This document shows positions 45,577 to 54,170 of a stretch of 64,000 nt of DNA, piece after piece. The position numbers and the translations under genes are program-made. The notes beneath the pieces are model-generated. The model saw only the letters and a program-made list of their open reading frames with translations. It was not told the origin of the DNA and made no database searches. The stretch's first letter is position 1, and each line of letters starts with the position of its first letter. Source of the stretch: Phycisphaerae bacterium. Lineage in GTDB: Bacteria > Planctomycetota > Phycisphaerae > Phycisphaerales > SM1A02. The stretch lies in assembly GCA_016795035.1 (NCBI GenBank), contig JAEUIT010000015.1:49455-113454 (forward strand), in the 5' to 3' direction.

Positions 45577-46431
45577 ATGGTCGCAGTCCCACGACTTACG
45601 CCCCGAGCGACGACGCCCTCGTCGAGCGATGCGGCGCCGGCCGATTTCGCGCAGGCCGCGATCATCGGCGACGTGCACGGCTGCGGCGTCGAACTCCGCG
45701 AACTCCTCGCCGACCTCGACCGCGCCCGCGGACACATCCCGCTCGTCTTCGTCGGCGACCTCTTCACCAAAGGTCCCCTGCCGCACGCGGTGGTGCGCGA
45801 GATCCTCGCGCGCCGCGAGGCAGGCCAGGCGATTCGGCTCGTCTGCGGCAACCACGACCAGCGCATGTTGCTTGCGATCGTGCAGGTCGAGGCGGGCGTC
45901 GACGTCGATCACCTTCCGCGCACCGAGCGCCTGACGTGGCACATCCTCCACAAGAAGCGCGTGCTCGCCGAAGCGACCGAACTGTTGGTCGAGGCGAACG
46001 AGACGATCGAGGTCAGCTCCACGTTGCCGCCGCGCCGCTACACCGTGATCCACGGCGGCATCGAGCCGAAGCTCGGACTGGCGCGCACGCCCGACCAGGT
46101 GAAGATCCACCTGAAGGCCGAAGGCGACGAGCCGCACTGGTGGGAGCGCTATCGCGGCGACGACGGGCTGCTCATCGTCGGCCACAAGCCACTCCTCCAA
46201 CCGCTGATCCTTCGCTCGAAGTCGCTTGAGCCGATCGTCGCGAACGTCGACACCGGCTGCGCCTACGGCAACATGCTCACGGCGTACCTGCCCGGCGAGG
46301 ATCGGCTGATGTCGGTGCCGAGCCGCCAGCCGCGCGGCGAGCAGTACCGCGCGCTTCGCGTGGCCGACGCGACCGGCTCGACGCGCCGCGGCCTGCGCGA
46401 GAGGACCGCTGGAGAACGGGTCGGCGGCTGA
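45577..46431 (+). CDS. PPP-family metallophosphoesterase (PrpE/ApaH-like)
   Basis: About 284 residues with the full PPP motif set: IIGDVHGC, FVGDLFTKGP, VCGNHD, VIHGGI and VGHKPL. The second block has GDLFTKGP where most members have GDxxDRGP. The ATG at 45577 has GGGAG upstream; an ATG ten codons earlier is possible but lacks one. Family members hydrolyse diadenosine tetraphosphate or protein phosphoesters. The enzyme is soluble. Its start lies 80 bases from the divergent mutL start. The substrate cannot be decided from sequence. Confidence 0.87.
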   Translation: MVAVPRLTPRATTPSSSDAAPADFAQAAIIGDVHGCGVELRELLADLDRARGHIPLVFVGDLFTKGPLPHAVVREILARREAGQAIRLVCGNHDQRMLLAIVQVEAGVDVDHLPRTERLTWHILHKKRVLAEATELLVEANETIEVSSTLPPRRYTVIHGGIEPKLGLARTPDQVKIHLKAEGDEPHWWERYRGDDGLLIVGHKPLLQPLILRSKSLEPIVANVDTGCAYGNMLTAYLPGEDRLMSVPSRQPRGEQYRALRVADATGSTRRGLRERTAGERVGG

Positions 46432-46446
46432 CGCGACGCCGCGCGC

Positions 46447-47502
46447 TCACGCCTGCCGGAGACCGCGGGCGTCGGGGACGACCATGCGGTCCTCGGGGAC
46501 GTCCGGGTACTTCGGCAACGCGGAGACCGTCGTGCCCAAGGTCGGCGCGACGATCCGGCGCGGAAACGCGGAGATGCCGCCGGTGTAGCCGATGTCGTTG
46601 CCGACCGCCTTGTCGAAGAAGATCAGGAAGTGCAGGTCGCTCTCCGCGTTGCCGCTCGTCGCGGCGAGATTCTCGATGTGGTGCGGGTACGCCTTCGGGA
46701 TGAAGTAGACGTCGCCCGGCGCGAGGTCGTAGGTCTCGACCGACGTCGGGCCTTGCCCGGGGAACTTCACCGTCATGCGGGCGCGGCCCGCGAGGACGTA
46801 GCCGAGCTCCGCGGTCTCGGGATGCCAGTGCGGCTCGCGCATCGACGCGCGCCCCATGCGGAGCGAGAACATCGACTGCGAGCGAAGCGCCGGCCAGAGA
46901 TCGCCGCGGGCGAGTTTCGCCGTGCCGCCCGCGGCCGCAATCAGAGGCGGCATCGACTCGAGCGGATACTTGAACGGGTTCGCGTAGTCGGCGATCGCGG
47001 GGATCTCGACGGCGCCCGCGTCGGATTTCGCGAAGAGGACGTCCTTCGGCTCGCGCGTGATCGCGCCGAGCGCCGACGTCGGCACGCCCCACGTATTCGC
47101 CATCACCTCGCGCGACATGCAGCCGACCGCGCCCGAGAGTCCGAAGTCTTCCGGCGACTCGTGCGAGAAGACGGCGACGATCTCCGCGTTGCCGCGGCCC
47201 ACGTTCTCGATCGAGTGAAACGAGCCCGACGGCGCGAGATACATGTCGCCTTCGCGCACGCGGAAGACGTCGTGCCGGTTGCCGCTCGAGAAGACGGTGA
47301 CGAGCGCCTCGCCCTTCGTCACGTAGCCGAGCTCATCGGCGTTCGGATGCCAATGCGGCTCGCGAAAGCACCCTTCGGCGATCGAGAGCCGGTAGAGCGA
47401 CATCCCTTGAAGGACGGGAAAGGTCGCCTTCGTCACCGCCGCGCGCGATCCCGCCGCCATTCGATCCTGAGGCTGCAACGTGGAGAGCGGGTAGTGGAGC
47501 AT
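46447..47502 (-). CDS. Bicupin, oxalate decarboxylase-like
   Basis: A 351-residue protein with two cupin domains, each with a metal site: REPHWHPNADELGYV ... GSFHSIEN and REPHWHPETAELGYV ... AYPHHIEN. The spacing matches oxalate decarboxylase/oxidase-type bicupins, which bind Mn at both sites. There is no signal peptide. The catalytic lid residues needed to separate decarboxylase from oxidase were not identified, so the substrate is uncertain. Two NAE-encoding stretches (SGNAES, GRGNAE) coincide with the dispersed CAACGCGGAG word. The leader before the ATG is a pyrimidine tract from a heptamer-repeat element, without a Shine-Dalgarno. Confidence 0.85.
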   Translation of the reverse strand: MLHYPLSTLQPQDRMAAGSRAAVTKATFPVLQGMSLYRLSIAEGCFREPHWHPNADELGYVTKGEALVTVFSSGNRHDVFRVREGDMYLAPSGSFHSIENVGRGNAEIVAVFSHESPEDFGLSGAVGCMSREVMANTWGVPTSALGAITREPKDVLFAKSDAGAVEIPAIADYANPFKYPLESMPPLIAAAGGTAKLARGDLWPALRSQSMFSLRMGRASMREPHWHPETAELGYVLAGRARMTVKFPGQGPTSVETYDLAPGDVYFIPKAYPHHIENLAATSGNAESDLHFLIFFDKAVGNDIGYTGGISAFPRRIVAPTLGTTVSALPKYPDVPEDRMVVPDARGLRQA

Positions 47503-47640
47503 TGGAGGAAGAGAAGGATCAAGGATTGAGGACTAAGGGATTCAGGAGTCAGGAGTCAGGAGTGAGTGAGAAAGCAACAGGTGTTGGGACTTTCCCACTG
47601 ACTCCTGACTCCTGACTCCTGGCTCCTCAATCCTGGCTCT
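47503..47640. repeat. Heptamer-armed intergenic element, copy 1
   Basis: Plus-strand arm AGGAGTCAGGAGTCAGGAGT and its inverse, CTGACTCCTGACTCCTGACT, flank a short core with GTGTTGGGACTTTCCCAC. The outer parts carry GGATCAAGGATTGAGG-type units. The element lies between the bicupin start and the end of the FGE gene. It encodes the last residues of the FGE protein and leaves CTTCTCTTCCTCCA before the bicupin ATG. Confidence 0.85.
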
Positions 47641-48775
47641 TGGGAGTTGGCGCCGGGCTCGCCGCCTCGGCCCGCACCTTCACGCACCGAAACCCCAAAT
47701 GCTGCAGCCCCGTGTCCGGCGAGCACGCCATGCGGGCCGCCGGGCGATAGCTCGCGCAGTACGAGTCGTTACAGAGGAATGAGCCACCGCGGTGCACGCG
47801 CGAGACGGGCGCCGACGGATTGCGCAGGTCGTAGCTCGACGTCGGACCGGTCGGGTTCACGGCGACGCCGTCCTTGCCGATCTCGAGCATGCGCCGCGCG
47901 TAGGCGTCGGGGCGATAGAGGTCGGAGCACCACTCCCAGACGTTCCCGGCCATGTCGTAGAGGCCGAAGGCATTGGGCGGAAAACTCTTGACGGGCGAGC
48001 TCCGCGCGAAGCCGTCTTCGGCGGTGTTCACGTCGGGGAAATGGCCTTGCCAAGTGTTGCAGCGCTTCGGGTCGATCGGCTCGTCGCCCCAGACGTTGCG
48101 CTTGCGGTCGAGCCCGCCCCGCGCCGCGAACTCCCACTCCGCTTCGGTCGGAAGGCGCTTGCCGGCCCACGTCGCGTAGGCGACCGCGTCTTCGTAGGCG
48201 ATGTGCACGACGGGGTAATTCTCCTTACCCTCGATCGAGCTATTCGGCCCTTCGGGATGGCGCCACGACGCGCCCGTCGTCCACGTCCACCATTGGTCGT
48301 AGCCGCGCAGGTCGACCGGCTTCGACGGCGGCGTGAAGACGAGCGACCCCGGCTTCAGCATCTCGTCGGGCGGCTTCGGCGTGCCGGGCGGGACCTGCTT
48401 CTTGAGCTCCTCCCAATCGACCGCGCGCTCGGCGACGGTGACGTAGCCGGTCGCGTCGACGAACGCCTTGTACTGCGCGTTCGTGACCTCGGTCGCGTCC
48501 ATCCAGAAGCCGTCGACGCGCACGCGATGCACCGGCGACTCGTCTGGCCGCGCGAGCGGATCGGCCGCGCCGCCGGGCGAACCCATCCAGAATTCGCCGC
48601 CGGGAATCCAGACCATGCCCTCGGTGGAGGACGCCTGCGACGCGCTCGCCCCGGCGCTCGTCGTTGCAGGCGCGGCCGGAACGCCTTCGCGCGGCGGTGT
48701 CGCCGGTTCGCAGCAGGCGCCGCCGGCGGGAGGGTCAGCTGCAACGATGAGCGTGGCGACGAGGAGGGGGAGCAT
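47627..48775 (-). CDS. Formylglycine-generating enzyme (SUMF1) family protein
   Basis: A 382-residue protein with a signal peptide (MLPLLVATLIVA) and an FGE-sulfatase domain: MVWIPGGEFWMGSPGG, VDGFWMDATEVTNAQYKAFV, WRHPEGPNSSIEG, YPVVHIAYEDAVAYATWAGK, LPTEAEWEFAARGG, FGLYDMAGNVWEWCSDLYRP and RVHRGGSFLCNDSYCASYRP. Both active-site Cys of the last motif are present, so it is likely a genuine oxygenase that makes formylglycine in sulfatases. Export before folding of the target is implied by the signal. No sulfatase gene is in the window. The final residues (PTPKSQD) are encoded by a heptamer repeat. Confidence 0.93.
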   Translation of the reverse strand: MLPLLVATLIVAADPPAGGACCEPATPPREGVPAAPATTSAGASASQASSTEGMVWIPGGEFWMGSPGGAADPLARPDESPVHRVRVDGFWMDATEVTNAQYKAFVDATGYVTVAERAVDWEELKKQVPPGTPKPPDEMLKPGSLVFTPPSKPVDLRGYDQWWTWTTGASWRHPEGPNSSIEGKENYPVVHIAYEDAVAYATWAGKRLPTEAEWEFAARGGLDRKRNVWGDEPIDPKRCNTWQGHFPDVNTAEDGFARSSPVKSFPPNAFGLYDMAGNVWEWCSDLYRPDAYARRMLEIGKDGVAVNPTGPTSSYDLRNPSAPVSRVHRGGSFLCNDSYCASYRPAARMACSPDTGLQHLGFRCVKVRAEAASPAPTPKSQD

Positions 48776-48951
48776 GTGGGGAGCGCGGCCCGAGGCCGCG
48801 AGGGTTCAGGGTTCGGGGGTCGGGGTTCAGGGGCAGAGAGAGTCAGGAGTCAGGAGAGAGGGTCACGTCTCTTGCGCAAGGTCCAGCGTATCGCCTCTGG
48901 TGCTTCCACCCTGAACCCTGAACCCCGAACCCTGAACCCTGTACCCTTTCG
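48776..48951. repeat. Heptamer-armed intergenic element, copy 2
   Basis: The arms are mainly GGGTTCA units (GGGTTCAGGGTTC on the left, CCCTGAACCCTGAACCC on the right) with a short AGTCAGGAGTCAGGAG stretch inside. On the minus strand the core begins GGGTGGAAGCACCAGAG, similar to the GGGTGGATGCACCCGA of copy 3. A hairpin CGCGGCC-CGA-GGCCGCG (48784-48800) stands next to the FGE start. It lies between that start and the nadE stop. Confidence 0.85.
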
Positions 48952-50586
48952 TCACTCCCCCGCCACGGGCATCGGCCGCCCGCGGCCGAACGCTCGCGGC
49001 GACATCTTCAGGATGATCGCGGCCTGGTCGCGCTTGTACTGCGTGCGGTCGATCGCGCGGCACCAGCGGGCGACGAGGGCGCGATCGAGGCCGGTGCGGG
49101 TCGCGATCGTGTCCACCGACTCCTGCCGATCGATCCAGCCTTCGACGATCGCGTCGAGCGCCTCGTACGGAGGCAAGGTGTCCTGGTCTGTCTGGTCGGG
49201 GCGCAGTTCGGCGCTCGGCGCCTTCTCGATCGACGCGACGGGAATCGGCGCCTCGGCAAATCCCAGCTCGGCGAAGTGCTCGTTCATGTAGCGCGAAAGC
49301 GCATACACGTTCGTCTTGAGGATGTCGCCGATCGGCGCGAGCCCGCCATTCATGTCGCCGTAGAGCGTCGCGTAGCCGGCGGCGTATTCGCTCTTGTTGC
49401 CGGTCGTGAGGACGATCGCGCCGGACGCATTCGAGAGCGCCATGAGGATCGTGCCGCGGATGCGGCTCTGGATATTCTCGTCGACGACGCCTTCGACGCG
49501 CGTGACCCCTGCCACGCTCGACGCGAGCGCCGCGTGCGCCGCCTCGATCGGGATGAGCGGCGCCGCACCGAGGCGGAGGCGCCGCGCGCTCTCGCGCGCG
49601 TCGTCGATCGAGCCTTGCGAGGAGTAGCGCGAGGGAAGGAGGACGCCCGTCACGTTCGCGCCGCCGATCGCGAGCGTCGCGAGCGCGGCGACGATCGCCG
49701 AGTCAATGCCGCCCGAGAGACCCAGGAGCGCCTTCGTGTGTCCGGTCTTCCGCAGGTAGTCGCGGATGCCGAGGACGAGCGCGTCGATCGTCTCGCGCTC
49801 GCGGCGGTCGACGACGTCCTCGATCGGCGGCGCGTCGAGGTCGACCGTCTCGACCGCCTCGCGGAAGCCCGGCAGCCTCGCCACGAGCCCATGGCGCCCG
49901 AACGCGCGCGAGCGGCCGTCAAAGACAAGGTCGTCGTTGCCGCCGACCTGGTTCACGGAGATGACCGCCGTTCCCTTCTCGGCGATCGCGCGAAGCGCGT
50001 CCGCGTGTTTGGCGTCCTTCCCCGCGACGAACGGCGACGCCGAGAGCACCGCCGCGACGGTCGCGCCGCGAAGGAGCGAGTCGACGAGCGGCGCCTCGCG
50101 GTAGCCGCGCGCCGCGTTGGCGTCGCCGGCGCGCCAGAGATCCTCGCAGACGAGCACCGCGACGCGTTCCCCCTTCAGGTCGACGACGAGCGGCGCGGTG
50201 CCCGGCGTGAAGTGCCGGTCCTCGCTGAAGACGTCGTAGGTCGGAAGAAGTCGTTTCGCGTAGACCGCTTCGACGCGGCCGTTACGGCAGAAGGCGACCG
50301 CGTTCCGGAAGGGTCGCGGCCCCGAAGGCCACGGTTCCGCGAAGCCGATCAGGGCTGCAACGTCGAGACACTCCGCGGCAAGCCGCTCGACGGCGGCCTG
50401 ACTCCGCGCCGCGACGCCTTCGCGCTCGATGAGATCGCGGGGCGGATAGCCGAGCGTCGCAAGTTCGCCCGTGATGACGAGGTCGCTTCGATCCTTCGCC
50501 GCCTGCCGAATGCCCTCCGCGATGCGCGCCGCGTTCGCGTCGATCGCGCCGACGGTGGGATTGGTTTGAAGAAGCGTGACGCGCAT
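48952..50586 (-). CDS. nadE: Glutamine-dependent NAD+ synthetase
   Basis: A 544-residue two-domain enzyme. The N-terminal nitrilase-type amidase has Glu in ITGELATLGYPPRDL, Lys in YAKRLLPTYDVFSEDR and Cys in VLVCEDLW. The C-terminal synthetase has the PP-loop LLGLSGGIDSAIVAALA, and TGNKSEYAAGYATLYGDMNG. KTNVYALSRYMNEHF, and KAPSAELRPDQTDQDTLPPY complete the family signature. It converts deamido-NAD, ATP and glutamine to NAD. It is flanked on both sides by heptamer-repeat elements. The leader before the ATG is CTCTCGGTCAACTCTCCCCC, with no Shine-Dalgarno. Confidence 0.96.
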   Translation of the reverse strand: MRVTLLQTNPTVGAIDANAARIAEGIRQAAKDRSDLVITGELATLGYPPRDLIEREGVAARSQAAVERLAAECLDVAALIGFAEPWPSGPRPFRNAVAFCRNGRVEAVYAKRLLPTYDVFSEDRHFTPGTAPLVVDLKGERVAVLVCEDLWRAGDANAARGYREAPLVDSLLRGATVAAVLSASPFVAGKDAKHADALRAIAEKGTAVISVNQVGGNDDLVFDGRSRAFGRHGLVARLPGFREAVETVDLDAPPIEDVVDRRERETIDALVLGIRDYLRKTGHTKALLGLSGGIDSAIVAALATLAIGGANVTGVLLPSRYSSQGSIDDARESARRLRLGAAPLIPIEAAHAALASSVAGVTRVEGVVDENIQSRIRGTILMALSNASGAIVLTTGNKSEYAAGYATLYGDMNGGLAPIGDILKTNVYALSRYMNEHFAELGFAEAPIPVASIEKAPSAELRPDQTDQDTLPPYEALDAIVEGWIDRQESVDTIATRTGLDRALVARWCRAIDRTQYKRDQAAIILKMSPRAFGRGRPMPVAGE

Positions 50587-50825
50587 GGGGGGAGAGTTGA
50601 CCGAGAGAGCGGGAAGAGTACGGGAAAGGAGTCAGGATTCAGGAGTCAGGAGTCAGTGGGAAAGGCACTATGTGTTCAGGCGTCGGGTGCATCCACCCTC
50701 GATCGTTGATCCTTGGTCCTTCCTCCTCGCGCGCAACGGCCGCGCGTCAGAGGTCTGCGCGTTTCCACTGACTCCTAACTCCTGAATCCTGACTCCCCAC
50801 TTCTGACTCCCTACTCCTGACTTCT
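50587..50825. repeat. Heptamer-armed intergenic element, copy 3
   Basis: The longest copy. Plus-strand arm AGGATTCAGGAGTCAGGAGT then CAGTGGGAAAGG; inverse TTTCCACTGACTCC then TAACTCCTGAATCCTGACTC. The minus-strand core contains GGGTGGATGCACCCGACGCC and the same AGTGCCTTTCCCACTGACTC junction seen in copy 4. A GATCGTTGATCCTTGGTCC stretch lies in the middle. It sits between the nadE start and the end of crcB. Confidence 0.85.
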
Positions 50826-51236
50826 CGCGGCCACCGGCCGCGCCAACGCCACCCCGATCGACGCGCCGAACACCGCAATCACGAGGCCGAGCCAGAAGAC
50901 GACGATCGCGTCGTTCGTGAGGCCGCGGCCGGCGAGCGTCGCGGTGTAGAGGCCGAATCCCGAGAAGGTCGTGAAGCCGCCGAGGAATCCGGTGATGAGA
51001 AACGCGGAGGCGACGAGCCGCGCGCTCGCCCTGCCGGTCGCGGGATCGCGCTGGCGGAGCCGCACCCAGAGGGCGCCGGCCGCGATGCTGCCCAAGAGAT
51101 TGACGAGCGTGAGGATCGTCCACGGCGGCAGCGCGTCGCCGATCGCCTCGAAGAGTCCGACGCGGGCGACGGACCCAAGTCCGCCGCCGACGGCGACGAC
51201 GAGGACCGGTGGAAGGCGGAGCGCCGGACCCGTCAT
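50811..51236 (-). CDS. crcB: CrcB/Fluc fluoride channel, subunit A of a pair
   Basis: A 141-residue protein with four transmembrane helices. VVAVGGGLGSVARVGLF opens, NLLGSIAAGALWVRL gives the pore Asn, and GFLGGFTTFSGFG is the family TTFS motif. The ATG at 51236 overlaps the stop of the second crcB by four bases (ATGA). The terminal residues RPVAARSQE derive from a hairpin plus heptamer repeat. Two-gene CrcB pairs form antiparallel heterodimeric fluoride channels. Confidence 0.92.
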   Translation of the reverse strand: MTGPALRLPPVLVVAVGGGLGSVARVGLFEAIGDALPPWTILTLVNLLGSIAAGALWVRLRQRDPATGRASARLVASAFLITGFLGGFTTFSGFGLYTATLAGRGLTNDAIVVFWLGLVIAVFGASIGVALARPVAARSQE

Positions 51237-51637
51237 GCGAGCGCTCCCGCGATCGACGAGCCGATCGCCATGCCGAGCCGCGCGAGCGGCGCGGCGAGAA
51301 TCGTCGAGAGCGCCGCTTCGATCAGGACGCGTCGGCGCATCGGGCCGACGGCGGCGGTCGCGCACTCGAGGGCGACCGCGCTGAACGTCGTGTAGCCGCC
51401 CAGGAGTCCGCCGATGAGCGCCGTCTGCGTCGACTCGGGCGAGAGACCGAGGAGCCCCGCCTGCGCGAAGGCGACGGCGAACACGCCCGCGAGCAGGCAG
51501 CCGAGGGAGTTCAGCGCGAAGAGGCCGAGCGACGCGCGGTGGTCGAGGCGCGTCGCGAGACGCAGCGTGCCGTAGCGCGCCGCCGCACCGATCGCTCCTC
51601 CGACGAAGACGAGCGACCAGTCGAGGGCCGTCAGCAT
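51233..51637 (-). CDS. crcB: CrcB/Fluc fluoride channel, subunit B of a pair
   Basis: A 134-residue protein with four helices: VFVGGAIGAAARYGTLR, LFALNSLGCLLAGVFAVAF, and GGLLGGYTTFSAVALE. It lies 13 bases downstream of the pyruvate dehydrogenase E2 stop and overlaps the second crcB. No fluoride riboswitch can fit in that spacer, so expression probably follows the upstream gene. It exports fluoride with its partner. Confidence 0.92.
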   Translation of the reverse strand: MLTALDWSLVFVGGAIGAAARYGTLRLATRLDHRASLGLFALNSLGCLLAGVFAVAFAQAGLLGLSPESTQTALIGGLLGGYTTFSAVALECATAAVGPMRRRVLIEAALSTILAAPLARLGMAIGSSIAGALA

Positions 51638-51650
51638 GCGAGCGGTCCCG

Positions 51651-53018
51651 TCAGACGGTGAGCGACGCGGGCGTCTCGATCAGCGACTTCAGCGTCTTCA
51701 GGTAGTCGGCCGCCATCGCGCCGTCGATCACGCGGTGATCGAGCGACAGCGTGGCCTGCATCTCCCACCCGACGGCGAGCTGATGATTGCGCACGACCGG
51801 CTGCTCGACCGCGGCGCCGCAGGCGAGGATCGCCGAGTTGGGCGGATTGATGATTGCGGTGAAGTGCTCGACGCCGAACATGCCGAGGTTCGAGATCGTG
51901 AAGGTCGAGCCCGACATCTCGTCCATCGAGAGGCCCTTGGTGCGGGCCTTCTCGGCGAGGAACTTCGACTCCTGCGAGAGTTGCCGCAGCGACTTGCGGT
52001 CGGCGTTCCGGATGACGCCGACGACGAGGCCGCCGCCGCGCTCTTCGGGCAGCGAGATCGCGATGCCGACGTTCACGTCGCCGTGCACGTTGATGTGGTC
52101 CCCGCCGAAACTCGCGTTGATGTACGGGTGCTTCGCCATCGCGATCGCGCAGGCGCGGACGATGAAGTCATTCACCGAGAGCTTCACTCCCGCGTCGGGG
52201 GCGAGCGCGGCGATCGCGTCGTTCATCTCGGCCCGCTTCGCCATGAGCGCGTCCATCGCGAAGCGCATCGTGACTTGGTAGTGCGGGATCGAGGTCTTAC
52301 TTTCGACGAGGCGACGCGCGATCGTCTGGCGCATGCCCGAGAGCGCGACGATGCGCTCGCCCGGGCCGTTGCCGAAGAGGCTCGGCGCGCCGGCGACGAC
52401 CGTCGGCTGCCGCAGCGCGAGTTTCGTGCCGGTGTCGATCGAGGCGCCGGCGGCGCTCTTGTTGGCGCTGGCGGCGAGGATGTCGCGCTTGATGATGCGG
52501 CCGTTCGGGCCGGAGCCGCGCACGGACGAGAGGTCGATCCCCTCCCCTTCGGCCATGCGACGCGCGACGGGGCTCACGCGCATGCGCGGGCCGTCGGCGT
52601 CGGCGTTCGACTCGGGTGCGCGCGGCGTCGCGGGCGCGCTCGGCGTTGCAGGCGCGATCGGCGTCACGGGCGTGACCGGCACACTCGACGTTGCAGCCGG
52701 AGCGGCGGCCTTCGGCGCGGGCGCGGCGGCTGGCGCTGGCGCGCTGCCCGACGGTGCACCCACGGACGCGGGATCCTCGCCCTTCGCCGCGATGACGGCG
52801 ATCGGCGTTCCGACCTTCACCTGCTTGCCGGGTTCGACGAGGAGCTTCGCGATCGTGCCGTCGTCGAAGCACTGCATCTCCATCGTGGCCTTATCCGTCT
52901 CGATGTCGGCGACGATGTCTCCCGAGCGGACCTTGTCGCCTTCCTTGACGTTCCACTTGATGACGGTGCCGGCCTCCATGGTGTCGGAGAGCCGGGGCAT
53001 GGTGAGGGAGATAGGCAT
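51651..53018 (-). CDS. pdhC: Dihydrolipoamide acetyltransferase, pyruvate dehydrogenase E2
   Basis: A 455-residue E2 with one lipoyl domain (lipoyl Lys in IETDKATMEMQCFDDG near residue 43), an Ala/Pro linker, a peripheral-subunit-binding domain (RMRVSPVARRMAEGEGIDLS, GSGPNGRIIKRDI) and the catalytic domain ending SLDHRVIDGAMAADYLKTL, with the active-site His and Asp. It forms the core of the complex that converts pyruvate to acetyl-CoA. The gene order E1-alpha, E1-beta, E2 on one strand supports pyruvate rather than a branched-chain substrate, though that is not certain. No E3 gene is present. A heptamer element separates it from pdhB, and CTCCTCTCCTCCTC stands directly before its ATG. Confidence 0.94.
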   Translation of the reverse strand: MPISLTMPRLSDTMEAGTVIKWNVKEGDKVRSGDIVADIETDKATMEMQCFDDGTIAKLLVEPGKQVKVGTPIAVIAAKGEDPASVGAPSGSAPAPAAAPAPKAAAPAATSSVPVTPVTPIAPATPSAPATPRAPESNADADGPRMRVSPVARRMAEGEGIDLSSVRGSGPNGRIIKRDILAASANKSAAGASIDTGTKLALRQPTVVAGAPSLFGNGPGERIVALSGMRQTIARRLVESKTSIPHYQVTMRFAMDALMAKRAEMNDAIAALAPDAGVKLSVNDFIVRACAIAMAKHPYINASFGGDHINVHGDVNVGIAISLPEERGGGLVVGVIRNADRKSLRQLSQESKFLAEKARTKGLSMDEMSGSTFTISNLGMFGVEHFTAIINPPNSAILACGAAVEQPVVRNHQLAVGWEMQATLSLDHRVIDGAMAADYLKTLKSLIETPASLTV

Positions 53019-53183
53019 GAGGAGGAGAGGAGTAAGGATCGAGGAGCAAGGCGAAGTCGGAAAGGGAGTCAGGAGTCAGGAGTCAGGAGTCAGTGGGAAA
53101 GGCACCTTGGCTCGGAGCTTCGAGTGCGTTCACCCTGACTCCTGAATCCTCAATCCTGAATCCTCGCGGCCAACGGCCGCGCC
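53019..53183. repeat. Heptamer-armed intergenic element, copy 4
   Basis: Plus-strand GGGAGTCAGGAGTCAGGAGT continues to CAGTGGGAAAGGCACC, and its inverse is CCCTGACTCCTGAATCC. The minus-strand core is GGGTGAACGCACTCGAAGCT. The hairpin CGCGGCC-AAC-GGCCGCG (53165-53181) is placed right after the pdhB stop, in terminator position. Confidence 0.87.
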
Positions 53184-54170
53184 TCACGCCCGGTACGTCA
53201 CCTTCTTGACCGCGGCGATGATCTTGCGGGGATTCGGCAGCATCTCCTGCTCGAGGTTCTGCGCGTACGGCGCGGGAACGTCGTCGGAGTGGACGCGGAG
53301 GACCGGGTGGTCGAGGTCGTCGAAGCAATGCTCCGAGACCTGCGCCGCGACTTCGGAGCCGGGCGACGCGAACGACCACGATTGGTCGACGACCACGCAC
53401 GCGTTCGTCTTGCGCACGCTCGCGAAAATCGTCGTCCAGTCCATCGGCCGAATCGTGCGGCCGTCGATCACTTCGCAGGAAATGCCTTCCTTCGCGAGCG
53501 TCTCGGCGGCCTCCATCGCGAAGTGGACGGGCCGTCCCCACGAGACGATCGTGCAGTCGGTGCCTTCGCGGCGGATCGCGGCCTTGCCGAAGGGAATCGT
53601 GTACTCCTCTTCGGGCACCTCGCCCTTGATCGAGAGGAGACGCTCGCTCTCCAGAAAGAAGACGGGATCGTCGTCGCGGATCGCGGTCTTCATCAGGCCC
53701 TTCGCGTCGTAGGGGTTCGACGGAATCGCGATCTTCAAGCCTGGCACGTTCGAGTAGAGCCCTTCGACGCACCAGCTGTGCGTCGAGCCGAGCTGCCCGC
53801 CGGCGCCGTCGTTGCCGCGGAAGACGATCGGGCAGCCGAACTGGCCGCCCGACATGTAGAGCATCTTCGGCGCGTTGTTGAGGATCGGATCGGCGGCGAC
53901 GAGCGAGAACGACCAACTCATGAACTCGACGATCGGGCGCAGGCCCATCATCGCCGAGCCGATCGCCATGCCGGCGAAGCCGGACTCGGAGATCGGCATG
54001 TCGATCACGCGACGCGGCCCGAACTCGTCGAGCATGCCGCGCGAGACCTTGTACGCGCCGTTGTATTGAGCGACTTCCTCGCCGAGGAGATAGATGCGCG
54101 CGTCGCGGCGCATCTCTTCGGACATGGCTTCGCGGACGGCATCACGGAATTCGATTTCGCGGACAGGCAT
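53184..54170 (-). CDS. pdhB: Pyruvate dehydrogenase E1 component, beta subunit
   Basis: A 328-residue transketolase-like protein. REIEFRDAVREAMSEEMRRD opens, followed by FLLGEEVAQYNGAYKVS-type, DMPISESGFAGMAIGSAMMG, LRPIVEFMSWSFSLVAADPI, PIVFRGNDGAGGQLGSTHSW and DDPVFFLESERLL motifs. The C-terminal domain has VRKTNACVVVDQSW and HSDDVPAPYAQNLEQ. Together with the alpha subunit it decarboxylates pyruvate on thiamine diphosphate and acylates the E2 lipoyl group. Heptamer-repeat elements lie on both sides. Confidence 0.95.
   Translation of the reverse strand: MPVREIEFRDAVREAMSEEMRRDARIYLLGEEVAQYNGAYKVSRGMLDEFGPRRVIDMPISESGFAGMAIGSAMMGLRPIVEFMSWSFSLVAADPILNNAPKMLYMSGGQFGCPIVFRGNDGAGGQLGSTHSWCVEGLYSNVPGLKIAIPSNPYDAKGLMKTAIRDDDPVFFLESERLLSIKGEVPEEEYTIPFGKAAIRREGTDCTIVSWGRPVHFAMEAAETLAKEGISCEVIDGRTIRPMDWTTIFASVRKTNACVVVDQSWSFASPGSEVAAQVSEHCFDDLDHPVLRVHSDDVPAPYAQNLEQEMLPNPRKIIAAVKKVTYRA

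Noticed and set aside
47627..48775. A sulfatase-maturation operon around the FGE gene
   Set aside because: No sulfatase or anaerobic maturase gene lies in the window; neighbours are a bicupin and nadE.
51638..51650. Fluoride riboswitch before crcB
   Set aside because: Only 13 bases separate pdhC and crcB, too short for the aptamer.
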